Positions 19,255 to 28,449 of a DNA stretch of 64,000 nucleotides are shown piece by piece (within the stretch, counting starts at the first letter, position 1; each line of letters begins with the position of its first letter). The notes under the pieces were generated by a model that had not been told where the DNA came from, made no database searches, and worked only from the letters and a program-made list of their open reading frames with translations. The position numbers and the translations under genes were made by a program. Source of the stretch: Nitratireductor arenosus (lineage in GTDB: Bacteria; Pseudomonadota; Alphaproteobacteria; Rhizobiales; Rhizobiaceae); the NCBI RefSeq assembly GCF_009742725.1, contig NZ_WPHG01000003.1, forward strand, positions 558,001 to 622,000. Direction: 5' to 3'.

Positions 19255-19839
19255 ATGGCGGCTCCTGGAAAAGAGGCGGCGCTAATCCTCATCGACGTGC
19301 AGAAGGCATTTGTCGAGATGGAGGCGGCGGGGCACCGGCGCAACAATCCGCAGGCGGTGGCCAATATGGCGCGCCTGCTGGACGCCTTCAGGAACCAGGG
19401 GCTCGCCGTTTTCCATATCCGTCATGCGTCGACAGAGCCTGGATCCCTGTTGCGCCCCGAGCGCAGCGGGTTCGAGGCGATCGGCGAAACCCGCGAAAGG
19501 CCTGGCGAGGCGGTTCTGGTGAAGCACGTCAATTCGGCTTTCATCGGCACCGATCTCGAGCAGCAACTGCGCGATGGCAGGCACGAAACGGTGATCCTCG
19601 CCGGCATCACGACCAATCACTGTGTCGAGACGACAACGCGCATGGCGGGTAATCTTGGCTTTGACGCGCGTCTCGTGGACGACGCCTGCTACACTTTCGA
19701 CCGGGTCGGCCGTTCCGGCGAAGTCGAAAGTGCCGAGGCAATCCACGCCATGACCCTTTCCAATCTCGATGGCGAATTCGCCACGATCGAAACGACCGAA
19801 ACGGTGCTGGCGGCGCTTCGCCACAGCGCGGCGGCTTGA
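19255..19839 (+). CDS. Isochorismatase-family cysteine hydrolase
   Basis: A 194-residue hydrolase of the isochorismatase/nicotinamidase fold. The triad is visible: Asp in [11 protein letters not shown], Lys in [10 protein letters not shown], and the nucleophilic Cys in [15 protein letters not shown]. The substrate cannot be told from the sequence; carbamoyl compounds, amides and isochorismate are all cleaved within the family. It lies eight bases after thiolase and eleven before the FadJ-type gene, so it is a true member of the operon. Confidence 0.88.
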   Translation: MAAPGKEAALILIDVQKAFVEMEAAGHRRNNPQAVANMARLLDAFRNQGLAVFHIRHASTEPGSLLRPERSGFEAIGETRERPGEAVLVKHVNSAFIGTDLEQQLRDGRHETVILAGITTNHCVETTTRMAGNLGFDARLVDDACYTFDRVGRSGEVESAEAIHAMTLSNLDGEFATIETTETVLAALRHSAAA

Positions 19840-19850
19840 GGAGCAATCAG

Positions 19851-22067
19851 ATGACCTACAAGAACTTCACCGTGGAGACCGACAGCGACGGCATCGCGCT
19901 CGTCACCTGGGATATGCCGGACCGCTCGATGAACGTCTTCACCGAGGAGGTGATGGACGAACTCGACCGCATCACCGACCAGATCGTCGCCGACGAGGCG
20001 GTCAAGGGCGTGGTGATCACGTCCGGCAAGGAAGCCTTCTCAGGCGGCGCAGACCTGACCATGCTGCAAAAGATGCTCAAGGTCTTCAAAGAGGCGGAGG
20101 TTCGCGACCACGAGGCGGCGATCAAGATGCTGTTTGAGGGCGCGGGCCGCATGAGCTGGCTGTTCCGCAAGATCGAGACCTGCGGCAAGCCCTGGGTCTC
20201 GGCGATCAACGGCACCTGCATGGGCGGGGCGTTCGAATTGTCGCTCGCCTGCCACGGTCGGGTCGCCGCCGATGGCGACAAGGTCAAGATGGGCCTGCCC
20301 GAGGTCAAGGTCGGGCTCTTCCCCGGCGCCGGCGGCACCCAGCGCGTGCCGCGCCTGACCGACGGGCAGCAGGCTTTGCAGATGCTGACCACGGGCGCTG
20401 CCCTGTCGCCGAAAAAGGCCAAGGGCATGAACCTGATCCACGAGATCGCCGAGCCTGCCAAGCTGGTCGACGCCGCCAAGGCGATGATCAGGAACGGGCT
20501 CAAGCCGGTCCAGCCTTGGGACGAGAAGGGCTTCAAGCTGCCGGGCGGGCCGGTCTATTCGGCCGCGGGCGCCAATCTGTGGCCGCCGGCGATCGCCATC
20601 CTACGTCGCGAGACCTACAACAATTATCCGGCCGCCGCGGCGATCCTGAAATGCGTCTACGAGGGGCTTTTGGTGCCCTTCGAGACCGGGCTGACCATCG
20701 AGCAGCGCTATTTCACCGAAATCCTGCAGACCACCGAGGCGGCGATGATGATCCGCTCGCTGTTCGTGTCGCTGCAGGAACTCAACAAGGGCGCGCGCCG
20801 CCCCGAGGGCGTGGCCCCGACCAAGTTTACCAAGATCGGCGTGATCGGCGCCGGCTTCATGGGCGCCGGCATTGCCTATGTCACCGCCAAGGCTGGCATC
20901 CCGGTCGTGCTTCTCGACCGCGACATGCCGGCGGCCGAAAAGGGCAGGGACCATTCCGCCGGCCTGATGGACGGGTTGATCAAGAAGGGCCGCGCCACGG
21001 CCGAGGACAAGGAAAAGCTCCTGTCGCTGATCACCCCGGCCGACGATTACGGCCAGCTTGACGGCTGCGAGCTGGTGATCGAGGCCGTGTTCGAGGATTC
21101 CGACATCAAAAAGGGCGTCACCGAGAAATCGGAAGCCGTGCTTGCCGCCTCGGCGACCTTCGCCTCCAACACTTCGACGATCCCGATCACCGGCCTGGCC
21201 AAGAACTCCAAGCGGCCGAAGAACTTCATCGGCATCCATTTCTTCTCGCCGGTCGACCGCATGATGCTGGTCGAGATCATTCTGGGCAAGAAGACCGGCG
21301 ACAAGGCGCTGGCGGTGGCGATCGACTATGTGCGCGCGATCAGAAAGACGCCGATCGTGGTCAACGACACGCGCGGCTTCTACGTCAATCGCTGCGTGCT
21401 GCGCTACATGTCGGAAGCCTATCAGATGCTGATCGAGGGCGTGCCGGCGCCGATGATCGAAAACGCCGCCAAGATGGCCGGCATGCCGGTCGGCCCGCTG
21501 GCGCTGACCGACGAGACCGCGATCGATCTGGCCCAGAAGATCATGAAACAGACGATCCGCGATCTCGGCGAAAAGGCTGTCGACCAGGAGCAGTTCGCGC
21601 TGATCAACACCATGGTCGACACCCATGGCCGCCACGGCCGCAAGAACGGCAAGGGCTTTTACGACTATCCGGCCAAGCCGGCGAAAAAGCATCTGTGGCC
21701 GGGCCTGAAGGATCTTTATCCGCAAAAGGCGCCCGAGGAGATCGACGTCGAGGTGCTCAAGCAGCGCTTCCTCGTCACCATTGCGCTCGAAGCCGCGCGG
21801 GTGATGGGCGAGAACATCGTCACCGATCCGCGCGAGGCCGATGTCGGCTCGATCCTGGCCTTCGGCTTCGCGCCCTATACCGGCGGGGCGCTGTCTTATA
21901 TCGACGGCATGGGCTCGGCCGCGTTCGTCAAGCTCGCCAAGCAGCTTCAGAAGAAATACGGCCCGCAGTTCAAGCCGCCGAAAGTGCTGGTCGACATGGC
22001 CGCCAAGGACGAGAGCTTCTACCAGCGCTTCGACCCTTACGCGGATCGCCGGCAAAAAGCGGCCTGA
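19851..22067 (+). CDS. fadJ: Bifunctional enoyl-CoA hydratase / 3-hydroxyacyl-CoA dehydrogenase
   Basis: A 738-residue fusion catalysing the second and third steps of beta-oxidation. The N-terminal crotonase domain keeps both catalytic glutamates (GGAFELSLA and GLPEVKVGLFPGAGGTQ). The NAD-binding domain begins near residue 330 with VIGAGFMGAGIAYVTAKAG. The dehydrogenase His lies in FIGIHFFSPVDRMMLVEII. The end resembles the usual 3HCDH C-terminal domain. GAGGAGCA precedes ATG 19851. Gene symbol by similarity; FadB or FadN-like naming would be equally fair. Confidence 0.92.
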   Translation: MTYKNFTVETDSDGIALVTWDMPDRSMNVFTEEVMDELDRITDQIVADEAVKGVVITSGKEAFSGGADLTMLQKMLKVFKEAEVRDHEAAIKMLFEGAGRMSWLFRKIETCGKPWVSAINGTCMGGAFELSLACHGRVAADGDKVKMGLPEVKVGLFPGAGGTQRVPRLTDGQQALQMLTTGAALSPKKAKGMNLIHEIAEPAKLVDAAKAMIRNGLKPVQPWDEKGFKLPGGPVYSAAGANLWPPAIAILRRETYNNYPAAAAILKCVYEGLLVPFETGLTIEQRYFTEILQTTEAAMMIRSLFVSLQELNKGARRPEGVAPTKFTKIGVIGAGFMGAGIAYVTAKAGIPVVLLDRDMPAAEKGRDHSAGLMDGLIKKGRATAEDKEKLLSLITPADDYGQLDGCELVIEAVFEDSDIKKGVTEKSEAVLAASATFASNTSTIPITGLAKNSKRPKNFIGIHFFSPVDRMMLVEIILGKKTGDKALAVAIDYVRAIRKTPIVVNDTRGFYVNRCVLRYMSEAYQMLIEGVPAPMIENAAKMAGMPVGPLALTDETAIDLAQKIMKQTIRDLGEKAVDQEQFALINTMVDTHGRHGRKNGKGFYDYPAKPAKKHLWPGLKDLYPQKAPEEIDVEVLKQRFLVTIALEAARVMGENIVTDPREADVGSILAFGFAPYTGGALSYIDGMGSAAFVKLAKQLQKKYGPQFKPPKVLVDMAAKDESFYQRFDPYADRRQKAA

Positions 22068-22076
22068 CGACGGCGG

Positions 22077-22163
22077 CCCTTTCCGCGCGCAGGCGCGGAA
22101 AGGGCAGGCAAAGCAAAAGGAAGGACCGACGCGCCGCCGGTCCTTCTTGCGCCCCTTCGGGGC
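22077..22163 (+). terminator. Tandem stem-loops after fadJ
   Basis: A perfect 12-bp stem (22077-22088 with 22093-22104, four-base loop) is followed by AAGGACCG...CGGTCCTT (22121-22128 with 22138-22145) and a small GCCCC-TTCG-GGGC hairpin near 22151-22163 that leads into CCTTCTT. None has a full U-tract, so they may act as processing or mRNA-stabilising structures or as weak termination. They separate the beta-oxidation run from the next thioesterase gene. Confidence 0.5.
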
Positions 22164-22202
22164 CCTTCTTCCCGCCGATGGGGAGGAGGAAAGGAGCATT
22201 CC

Positions 22203-22748
22203 ATGTATGAGTGGGGACGATTGCTGCGGGTCGCGGTGACCTCCAAATCGCGCGGCGCGTACCGGCTCGGCGAGGAAAGCGGGCTCTCCTTCCGCTGCCT
22301 GCCGTCCGACATCGATTCCAATATCCATTTGAACAATGCCCGCTACATGATGCTGGCCGATCTCGGCCGTATCGATTTGTTCCTGCGCGCAGGGCTTCTG
22401 GGTCTGGCGCGCCGCAACAAATGGGCGCCGATGATGGGCGGCGTGCAGTCGGTCTATGTGCGAGAGATCAAGCTGTGGCGGCGTTTCGACGTTCTGTCCT
22501 CGATCGAGACTTGGGAGGGCACCCAGGTGATCGGCCGCCACCGCTTCGTGCTCGAAAACGGCGAGACGGCGGCGCTGATCATGACGACGGCGGGCGTCTA
22601 CGACGTCCCCAACCGGCGCTTCCTGGCGATCGACGAGGTCGTTGAAGCGCTCGGCGCACGGGTGACGCCGCGTGCGCCCAATGCCGCGGAAGCCGAATTC
22701 ATGGGCTCGCACGGACGCCTGCGGACGCTGGCCAAATCACTGCGCTGA
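22203..22748 (+). CDS. THEM6-like hotdog acyl-CoA thioesterase
   Basis: A 181-residue hotdog protein of the 4HBT_2 type. The diagnostic stretch is PSDIDSNIHLNNARYMMLADLGR near residues 34-56, where Asp and Asn are the expected active-site residues. VREIKLWRRFDVLSSIETWEG and GRHRFVLENGETAALIMTTAGVYD form the central sheet. A strong ribosome site (GGAGGAAAGGAG) precedes the ATG. It probably hydrolyses a fatty acyl-CoA. It may be on its own transcript, since hairpins lie just upstream. Confidence 0.83.
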   Translation: MYEWGRLLRVAVTSKSRGAYRLGEESGLSFRCLPSDIDSNIHLNNARYMMLADLGRIDLFLRAGLLGLARRNKWAPMMGGVQSVYVREIKLWRRFDVLSSIETWEGTQVIGRHRFVLENGETAALIMTTAGVYDVPNRRFLAIDEVVEALGARVTPRAPNAAEAEFMGSHGRLRTLAKSLR

Positions 22749-22872
22749 GCCACCATTGACGGCGGTGCGGCGCCGGCCAGAGCCCTCGCGAATGTGATCG
22801 CGGCGGGCTTTCCCGGCCCGCGCGCGACCACTACTGTGCCGGGTCAGGCAACAGCCCGGAGAGCCGCCACCC

Positions 22873-23493
22873 ATGTCCGCCGTCATCGACTATTATTTCA
22901 CCGCCGTGTCGCCCTATGTCTATCTCGGCCACCAGGCCATGGTCGACCTGGTCAAGAAACATGGCGCCTCCATCCACTACAAGCCGGTTCTGCTTCCCGG
23001 CCTGTGGGAGGTCTCGGGCTCGGTCCCGCTGGGCCAGCGCTCGCCCACCCGCCAGCGCTACCGCCTGCTCGAACTGCAGCGCGCGGCATTCCGGCGCGAC
23101 CTGCCGATCAATCTGAAGCCGAAATTCTTTCCAGCCGATCCGGCACTCGCCGACCATGTGGTGATCGCGCTGCTTCAGCGTCAGGCCGACCCGACCGGCT
23201 TCATGGGGCGCGTCTTTGCCGGTGTCTGGGCGAACGATGAAAACGTCGCCGACGCCGACACGCTCGCGCGCTATCTGGAGGCCGAAGGCCATGACGTCGC
23301 CGATGTGCTGCACGCCGCCCAGGGCGAGACGGTTGCGGCCGAGCGCGCGCAAAATACGGCCGATGCCGTCGCCGCCGACGCGATCGGCGTGCCCGCCTAT
23401 GTACTTAACGGCGAGGTGTTCTGGGGCCAGGACCGGATCGAGGACATGGCGCTGGCGCTGGAGACGGGGCGGGCGCCGTTCTCGGCCGGGTAG
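22873..23493 (+). CDS. DsbA-like 2-hydroxychromene-2-carboxylate isomerase / kappa-class GST
   Basis: A 206-residue thioredoxin-fold protein with the helical insertion of the DSBA-like isomerase family. It begins IDYYFTAVSPYVYLGH, where the Ser of SPY is the glutathione-activating residue in kappa GSTs. The cis-Pro loop is AIGVPAYVLNGEVFWGQDRIEDM near 170-192. In aromatic degradation the family isomerises hydroxychromene carboxylate using glutathione. Here it follows beta-oxidation genes, recalling the peroxisomal and mitochondrial GSTK1 of animals. The substrate is not assignable. Confidence 0.85.
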   Translation: MSAVIDYYFTAVSPYVYLGHQAMVDLVKKHGASIHYKPVLLPGLWEVSGSVPLGQRSPTRQRYRLLELQRAAFRRDLPINLKPKFFPADPALADHVVIALLQRQADPTGFMGRVFAGVWANDENVADADTLARYLEAEGHDVADVLHAAQGETVAAERAQNTADAVAADAIGVPAYVLNGEVFWGQDRIEDMALALETGRAPFSAG

Positions 23494-23584
23494 CCGGCGC
23501 GGCATTGGCACTGGACACGGGCGGCGCAGGCCATTAAAACCCGACAAAAGGTATTTTTTCCTGTGTTTCCGCGAGGAGTGCATC

Positions 23585-24235
23585 ATGCTCTCGCATGAAC
23601 GCGTGTGGGCTGCGATCGACGCGCTGGCCGAGCGCCATTCGCTGTCGGTCTCCGGCCTGGCCAAGCGGGCCGGGCTGGATTCGACCGCCTTCAACAAGTC
23701 CAAGCGCAGTTCCGCCGATGGCCGTCCGCGCTGGCCGTCGACCGAATCGCTCGCCAAGATCATGCAGGCGACCGGCGCAACGCTGGACGAATTCGTGGCT
23801 CTGGTCGGCCGTGGAATGGTCGACGCGCGCGACGCGCTGCCGGTGCAGCGCTCGACCGTGCCGCTGCTCGGTTTCGCCCAGGCCGGCGCCGGCGGGTTCT
23901 TCGACGATGCCGGTTTCCCGGCCGGACAGGGTTGGGAACTGGTCGATATCCCGGCCGGCGCGCGCGAAGGCGCCTATGCGCTCGGCGTCCAGGGCGATTC
24001 CATGCTGCCGCTTTATCGTGACGGCGACGTGCTGATCGTCGAGCCGGGAGCGAGCGTCAGGCGCGGCGACCGCGTCGTGGTCAAGACCGTTGCCGGCGAG
24101 GTGATGGCCAAGGTGCTGGCCCGCCAGACGACGCGGCTGATCGAACTGCGCTCCCTCAACCCGGACCATGAAGACCGCACGCTGGCGGTGGGCGAGATCG
24201 AATGGATCGCCCGGATCGTGTGGGCGAGCCAGTAG
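23585..24235 (+). CDS. Helix-turn-helix / S24 peptidase-like regulator
   Basis: A 216-residue LexA/CI-like protein. The N-terminal HTH reads LAERHSLSVSGLAKRAGLDSTAFNKSK. The C-terminal S24 domain has the nucleophile Ser in ALGVQGDSMLPLYRDGD and the Lys in RVVVKTVAGEVMAKVL. This arrangement suggests a RecA-sensitive or solute-controlled repressor. No Ala-Gly cleavage pair is certain, although AQAGAGG (about 97-103) is a candidate. It is a stand-alone chromosomal gene; no phage genes are near. The ATG follows CGAGGAGTGCATC. Confidence 0.87.
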   Translation: MLSHERVWAAIDALAERHSLSVSGLAKRAGLDSTAFNKSKRSSADGRPRWPSTESLAKIMQATGATLDEFVALVGRGMVDARDALPVQRSTVPLLGFAQAGAGGFFDDAGFPAGQGWELVDIPAGAREGAYALGVQGDSMLPLYRDGDVLIVEPGASVRRGDRVVVKTVAGEVMAKVLARQTTRLIELRSLNPDHEDRTLAVGEIEWIARIVWASQ

Positions 24236-24242
24236 CTGGCCG

Positions 24243-24920
24243 ATGCGGATCCTCTATCTCGCGTCCCTGCTGGGCCTGCTGCTGGGGCCCACGCCGGCCG
24301 CCTTCGCCCAGTCGGACACATCCCCCATGGGTGCCGCGCGCACGATCGCGCCCGACATCGTCGCGCCGCCGGCGATCGATCCCGAAGAGATCGAGCGCGT
24401 CGCGCCGCGCGCGCCGCTGAGCGAGATCGGTCCGGCCCGCCCGCCGGGCCCGCTGGCCGGGGAGACCGACTGGACGCTGGTACGCCCGCTGGTCACGGCT
24501 GCCGGCCGGCTTGAGGTTGGGGGCGTGACGGTGGTGCTCGCCGGCATCGACATCATCGAGCCCGAGCGTCGCTGTCGGGGCCGGGACGGCGGCCGATGGC
24601 CCTGCGGCATGCGCGCCCGCACCGCGTTGCGCGGTTTCCTGCGCGGCCGCACGGTCGCCTGCGATCCGGCCGGCGACGGGGGCGGCGCCGTGCGCCGGGC
24701 CTCTTGCCGGCTCGGCGCACGCGATCTCGGCGCATGGCTGGTCGAAAACGGCTGGGCGATGGCGGCCGGAAACGGCCCCTACGCCGACGCGCAACGCCGG
24801 GCGATCGACAACAAGCGCGGCATCTTCGCCGATGAAGGCGTCGACCCGGCGCCGTCCGCGGACGCGCCGCCGGTCTCGATCCTGCCGGCGGACGAAGCCG
24901 CCTCAGGCCTCGGCGGCTGA
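24243..24920 (+). CDS. Secreted thermonuclease-like (SNase fold) protein
   Basis: A 225-residue protein with a signal peptide ([20 protein letters not shown]) and a C-terminal two-thirds related to staphylococcal nuclease: [17 protein letters not shown], then [20 protein letters not shown] and ANAQ-like [16 protein letters not shown]. The Glu of IIEPE and the Arg of RRAS align with SNase Glu43 and Arg87. The position of Arg35 appears to be Val, so activity is doubtful. Two extra cysteines near ERRCRG and WPCGM could form a disulfide. The final 18 bases overlap the end of lysS on the other strand. Confidence 0.78.
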   Translation: MRILYLASLLGLLLGPTPAAFAQSDTSPMGAARTIAPDIVAPPAIDPEEIERVAPRAPLSEIGPARPPGPLAGETDWTLVRPLVTAAGRLEVGGVTVVLAGIDIIEPERRCRGRDGGRWPCGMRARTALRGFLRGRTVACDPAGDGGGAVRRASCRLGARDLGAWLVENGWAMAAGNGPYADAQRRAIDNKRGIFADEGVDPAPSADAPPVSILPADEAASGLGG

Positions 24921-26561
24921 GGCCAGGGTGCGCGCGATCATCGCGCGGGTTTCCTCGATGCCGTAAAGCGCCACGAACGAGCCGAAGCGCGGACCGCGCT
25001 CCTGGCCGATCAGCACCTGGTAGATCATCTGGAAGAACGCACCCGATACGCCGGGCCCGCCGCTCGGGCTTTTCTTGGCGTGGTCCTGGTAGCGCTCGAT
25101 GCCGCGCGCCACGTCCAACAGCGCGTTCTGGATCGTTGCGCTGTCGGCGTCCGGCGGCAGCGTGGCGAGCTTGTCGGCCATGCCGGCCAGCGCCGCGCGC
25201 TCGACCGCGTCCGGCGCGCGGAACTTTTTCGCCGGTTTCACGAAATCGTCGAAATAGCGGATCGCGTAGCCGACCAGCCGGTCGAGTTCGGGATGGGTGT
25301 CGGGTGTCACGCCGGGCGCGTAGCGGGAGATGTAGCCCCACAGCACGGCCTTGTCGTGCGCGTTGGAGGCGCTGACCAGGTTGAGCAGCATGGCGAACGG
25401 CACCGGCAGGTCGATCGCCGGCGGCGCGCCGCTATGAATATGCCAGACCGGGTTCGACAGCCGCGCCGCCCAGTCCTGGCGCGGATAGGCCGACAGGAAC
25501 TGGTAATATTCGTCAACGGCGCGCGGAATGACGTCGAAATAAAGTCGCTTGGCCGTCCTCGGCTTCTGGAACATGTAGAGTGCCAGGCTCTCCGTCGGCG
25601 CGTAGGTCAGCCATTCGTCGATGGTCAGGCCGTTGCCTTTCGACTTGGAGATCTTCTCGCCGTTCTCGTCGAGGAACAGTTCGTAGACGAAATGCTCGGG
25701 CGGTCGCCCGTCGAGTGCTGAACAGATGCGGTCATAGACCGGCATATTGGGGCCGTGGTCCTTGCCGAACATCTCGAAATCGACGCCGAGCGCGGCCCAG
25801 CGCGCGCCGAAATCCGGCTTCCACTGCAACTTGACCTGGCCGCCGGTGACGCCGTGCGTCACCTCCTCGCCGTCCTCGTCGAGATAGGTGACCGTGCCGG
25901 CCGCCGCGTCGACGGCTTTCATCGGTACGTAGAGCACGCGACCGGTCTTGCGCGAAATCGGCAGGAAGGGCGAATAGGTGGCGCGGCGCTCCTCGCCCAA
26001 AGTCGGCAGCATGATGTCCATGATCGCCTGGTAGCGTTCGGCCACGCGCTGCAGCACCGCGTCGAAGCGGCCGGATTTGTAATAGTCGGTCGCGCTGGCG
26101 AAATCGTAGTCGAAGCCGAACGTGTCGAGGAACCGGCGCAGCATGGCGTTGTTGTGATGGCCGAAGCTCTGATGGTCGCCGCCGAACGGGTTGGGCACCA
26201 CGGTTAGCGGCTTGTGCAGATGCGGTTCGAGCGCCTTGGGGTCGGGCACGTTGTCGGGGATTTTGCGCATGCCGTCCATGTCGTCGGAAAAGCACAGCAA
26301 TCTGGTCTTCACCTTGCCCTCGGTCAGGACGCGGAAGGCATGGCGCACCATGGTCGTGCGCGCGACCTCGCCGAACGTGCCGATATGCGGCAGGCCGGAA
26401 GGGCCGTAGCCGGTCTCAAACAGCACCGTGTCGGGAAAACCGGTTTTTTCGTAGCGCGCGATGACTTTGCGGGCTTCCTCGAAGGGCCAGGCTTTGCTTT
26501 TTTCAGCTACCGCGAGGATTTCGGGGGCAAGATCGATCGCGGTCGCGGCTGTGTCTGACAT
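24903..26561 (-). CDS. lysS: Lysine--tRNA ligase, class I
   Basis: A 552-residue class I lysyl-tRNA synthetase, the archaeal-type enzyme that alphaproteobacteria use instead of the class II form. The HIGH motif is PHIGTFGEV near residue 58. The KMSKS motif is [16 protein letters not shown] near 290. A Rossmann fold and a C-terminal helical cage domain surround them. It charges tRNA-Lys in the cytoplasm. The 5' flank (26562-26714) carries a copy of a dispersed repeat that begins 26 bases before the start codon. Often named lysK in this class. Confidence 0.95.
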   Translation of the reverse strand: MSDTAATAIDLAPEILAVAEKSKAWPFEEARKVIARYEKTGFPDTVLFETGYGPSGLPHIGTFGEVARTTMVRHAFRVLTEGKVKTRLLCFSDDMDGMRKIPDNVPDPKALEPHLHKPLTVVPNPFGGDHQSFGHHNNAMLRRFLDTFGFDYDFASATDYYKSGRFDAVLQRVAERYQAIMDIMLPTLGEERRATYSPFLPISRKTGRVLYVPMKAVDAAAGTVTYLDEDGEEVTHGVTGGQVKLQWKPDFGARWAALGVDFEMFGKDHGPNMPVYDRICSALDGRPPEHFVYELFLDENGEKISKSKGNGLTIDEWLTYAPTESLALYMFQKPRTAKRLYFDVIPRAVDEYYQFLSAYPRQDWAARLSNPVWHIHSGAPPAIDLPVPFAMLLNLVSASNAHDKAVLWGYISRYAPGVTPDTHPELDRLVGYAIRYFDDFVKPAKKFRAPDAVERAALAGMADKLATLPPDADSATIQNALLDVARGIERYQDHAKKSPSGGPGVSGAFFQMIYQVLIGQERGPRFGSFVALYGIEETRAMIARTLASAAEA

Positions 26562-26587
26562 GTCTTTCTTCCGTTCGAGGCTTCCCG

Positions 26588-26714
26588 TCTAGAGCCGTTC
26601 ATCTCGAAATGGAAGCAGTTTGATGGAATGGACTTTTTGCTCCGGCAAGGAGAAGTCCGCGGTGCGATATTCATGTCGGGCAAGGGCTTCGACACAGCCG
26701 ACGCGAAAAATCCG
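26588..26714 (+). repeat. Dispersed repeat, copy A
   Basis: A 127-bp segment that aligns without gaps to 44231-44357; by hand count 98 of 127 positions agree (77%). It begins TCTAGAG and contains AATGGAAGCAGTTTG, GGAATGGA, TTTCGACAC-like and GCGATAT blocks. It lies in the gap between lysS and the second tauE, where no gene is otherwise present. The two copies have the same orientation. I do not recognise the family by name; similar intergenic repeats are common in rhizobial genomes. Confidence 0.8.
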
Positions 26715-26807
26715 CCCTGGCCGGGAGTGCTGAAGGCTTTGATTGACGGCATCAAGGCCCCGCCGCATTTCGACGCCATCCACGCATATGGTCTGCCAAA
26801 CAGGTGA
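26628..26807 (+). CDS. Possible small ORF starting inside repeat copy A
   Basis: A 59-codon frame beginning MDFLLRQGEVRGAIF and ending HAYGLPNR. The first 29 codons or so lie in the repeat; the rest is unique here. The same frame is open through the second copy at 44231. No ribosome site precedes the ATG, and its composition is not clearly that of a gene. It may be part of the repeat's ancestral coding content rather than an expressed protein. Confidence 0.22.
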   Translation: MDFLLRQGEVRGAIFMSGKGFDTADAKNPPWPGVLKALIDGIKAPPHFDAIHAYGLPNR

Positions 26808-26839
26808 GGCGAGGCTGCGGCCGGAGTGACTGGCGCGGG

Positions 26840-27610
26840 TCAGCCGGTTAGCGCCGACACCCCGTCCCACAAAAGCTTCAGCGCGACCACGAAAACGGTC
26901 GCGTAGGCGAGCGGATAGAAGATTTCCGCGCGCATGCGCTTCACGACATAGGCGCCGGCCAGCGTCGCCAGAGGCGCGAACGGCAGCAGAGCCAGCGACG
27001 TGCCGAGATTGACGGCGTCGAACTGCCCGAGCGCGAAATAGGGGATGAGCTTGACCGCGTTGACGACCGAGAAATAGATGACGCTGGTTCCGGTATAAAG
27101 CTTCGGGTCGAAGCGCAGCGGCAGCGTATAGACCTGGTAGGGTGGACCGCCGGCATGGGCGACGAAGCTGGTGAAGCCGCTCACCGTGCCCCAAAACATG
27201 CCGACGGGCACGTTGTGCGTGCTCGCCTGGCCCGATCCGGCCACCGTTGAATAGAGCCAGCGCGCGACGAACAGCAGGGTGACCACACCCAACACCAGCC
27301 TGACCATGTCGCCGGTCACCAGCGTTGCCGTCAGCCAGCCAATGCCGATACCGAAAAGCGCGCCCGGCAACACGATGGCCAGCGTAGGCCGGTCGTAATA
27401 TCCACGCCATGACCATAGCGAGACCATGTCCATCAGCACCAGGATCGGCAGCAGGATCGCCGCCGCCTGCACCGGCGAAATCACCAGCGCCATCAGCGGC
27501 ACGCCGAGGAAGCCCATGGCGCCCCCGAGCCCGCCCTTGGCCAGGCCGACGAGAAGGACCGCGGGGATCGCGACGAGATAGAAGGACGGATCGGTGATCA
27601 GGGAGAGCAT
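26840..27610 (-). CDS. TauE/SafE family membrane transporter
   Basis: A 256-residue protein with about eight transmembrane helices. The first repeat carries LLVGLAKGGLGGAMGFLGVPLMAL and the second SGFTSFVAHAGGPPYQVYTLPL, both typical of the family. It is more distant from the TauE at 7953-8876 and lacks a TIGR02186 partner. ATG 27610 is preferred; the frame stays open to a TTG at 27640. It is divergent from the ThiE-like gene. The substrate is unknown, probably a small anion. Confidence 0.86.
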   Translation of the reverse strand: MLSLITDPSFYLVAIPAVLLVGLAKGGLGGAMGFLGVPLMALVISPVQAAAILLPILVLMDMVSLWSWRGYYDRPTLAIVLPGALFGIGIGWLTATLVTGDMVRLVLGVVTLLFVARWLYSTVAGSGQASTHNVPVGMFWGTVSGFTSFVAHAGGPPYQVYTLPLRFDPKLYTGTSVIYFSVVNAVKLIPYFALGQFDAVNLGTSLALLPFAPLATLAGAYVVKRMRAEIFYPLAYATVFVVALKLLWDGVSALTG

Positions 27611-27762
27611 CAAAACCCGCGGCGATTGCAGGCGCAGCAATAACCGCTACGGGTCGCGATGGCGAGCGGCAATCGGGTATCCGGCATGCTCGGGCCATGC
27701 GGCGGGTGCTGGTCATTCAACGCGCGCTCGGCTATGCCCCATTCCCACCAAGATCGCACGCC

Positions 27763-28449
27763 ATGAGCGGGCCGGAGAGCATGGATATGACCGAAAAGCC
27801 GCCCAACCGTTGCCGCCTTGTGCTGATCGCGCCGCAATCGCGCGATCTCGACACGCTGGCTGCGCAGCTCGAACGTGCCTGTGCGGGCGGTGATGTGGCC
27901 TCCCTCATCCTGCCTCAGTTCGACATGCTGGAGGCCGAATTCCAGGATCTGGCCGAGCGGATCGTGCCGACCGCTCAGGCGCGCGGCGTCGCGGTGGTGA
28001 TCGCCGGCGCGCCGCGCATAGCCGCGCGCGCCAAGGCCGACGGCATTCATGTCGACACCGGCCATGCCGATCTCGCCGACGCTGTCAGCCGCTATCAGCC
28101 GGCGATGATGGTCGGGGCCGGCGGCGGGCGCGATCGCGACCGCGCGCTGGAACTCGGCGAATTGCGGCCGGATTACCTGTTTTTCGGCCGCTTCGGCTAC
28201 GATTCCAAACCCGATCCGCATCCGCGCAACCTGGCGCTCGGCCGCTGGTGGTCGGAGATGATCGAGATCCCGTGCCTCGTGCTCGCCGGCAGCCGCATCG
28301 GCTCGGTCGTCGAGGTGGCGCGCACAGGCGCGGAATTCGTCGCGGCGAGCACGGCGGTATTTGCCGAAGACGCCGATCCGGCGGCGGCCGTTGCCGAAAT
28401 CAACCGCCTGCTCGATGACACCGCTTCCGGCCACGGGACGACCCGATGA
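27763..28449 (+). CDS. Thiamine-phosphate-synthase-like protein (diverged ThiE fold)
   Basis: About 228 residues with a TIM-barrel pattern resembling ThiE: RCRLVLIAPQSRDLDTLAAQLERAC at the start, GVAVVIAGAPRIAARAKADGIHVDTG in the middle, and AASTAVFAEDADPAAAVAEINRLL at the end. The usual ThiE product-binding segment (G-x-I/V-F-x-T-x-T-K) reads LFFGRFGYDSKPDPHP here, so the catalytic site is not standard. It may be a TenI/ThiE relative without the classical activity. Start uncertain: ATG 27763, 27781 or 27787. The stop overlaps the next gene by four bases. Confidence 0.72.
   Translation: MSGPESMDMTEKPPNRCRLVLIAPQSRDLDTLAAQLERACAGGDVASLILPQFDMLEAEFQDLAERIVPTAQARGVAVVIAGAPRIAARAKADGIHVDTGHADLADAVSRYQPAMMVGAGGGRDRDRALELGELRPDYLFFGRFGYDSKPDPHPRNLALGRWWSEMIEIPCLVLAGSRIGSVVEVARTGAEFVAASTAVFAEDADPAAAVAEINRLLDDTASGHGTTR

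Noticed and set aside
20601-22712. A 700-codon antisense frame opposite fadJ and the thioesterase gene
   Set aside because: Same low-complexity antisense composition. It crosses an intergenic hairpin region and has no start signals.
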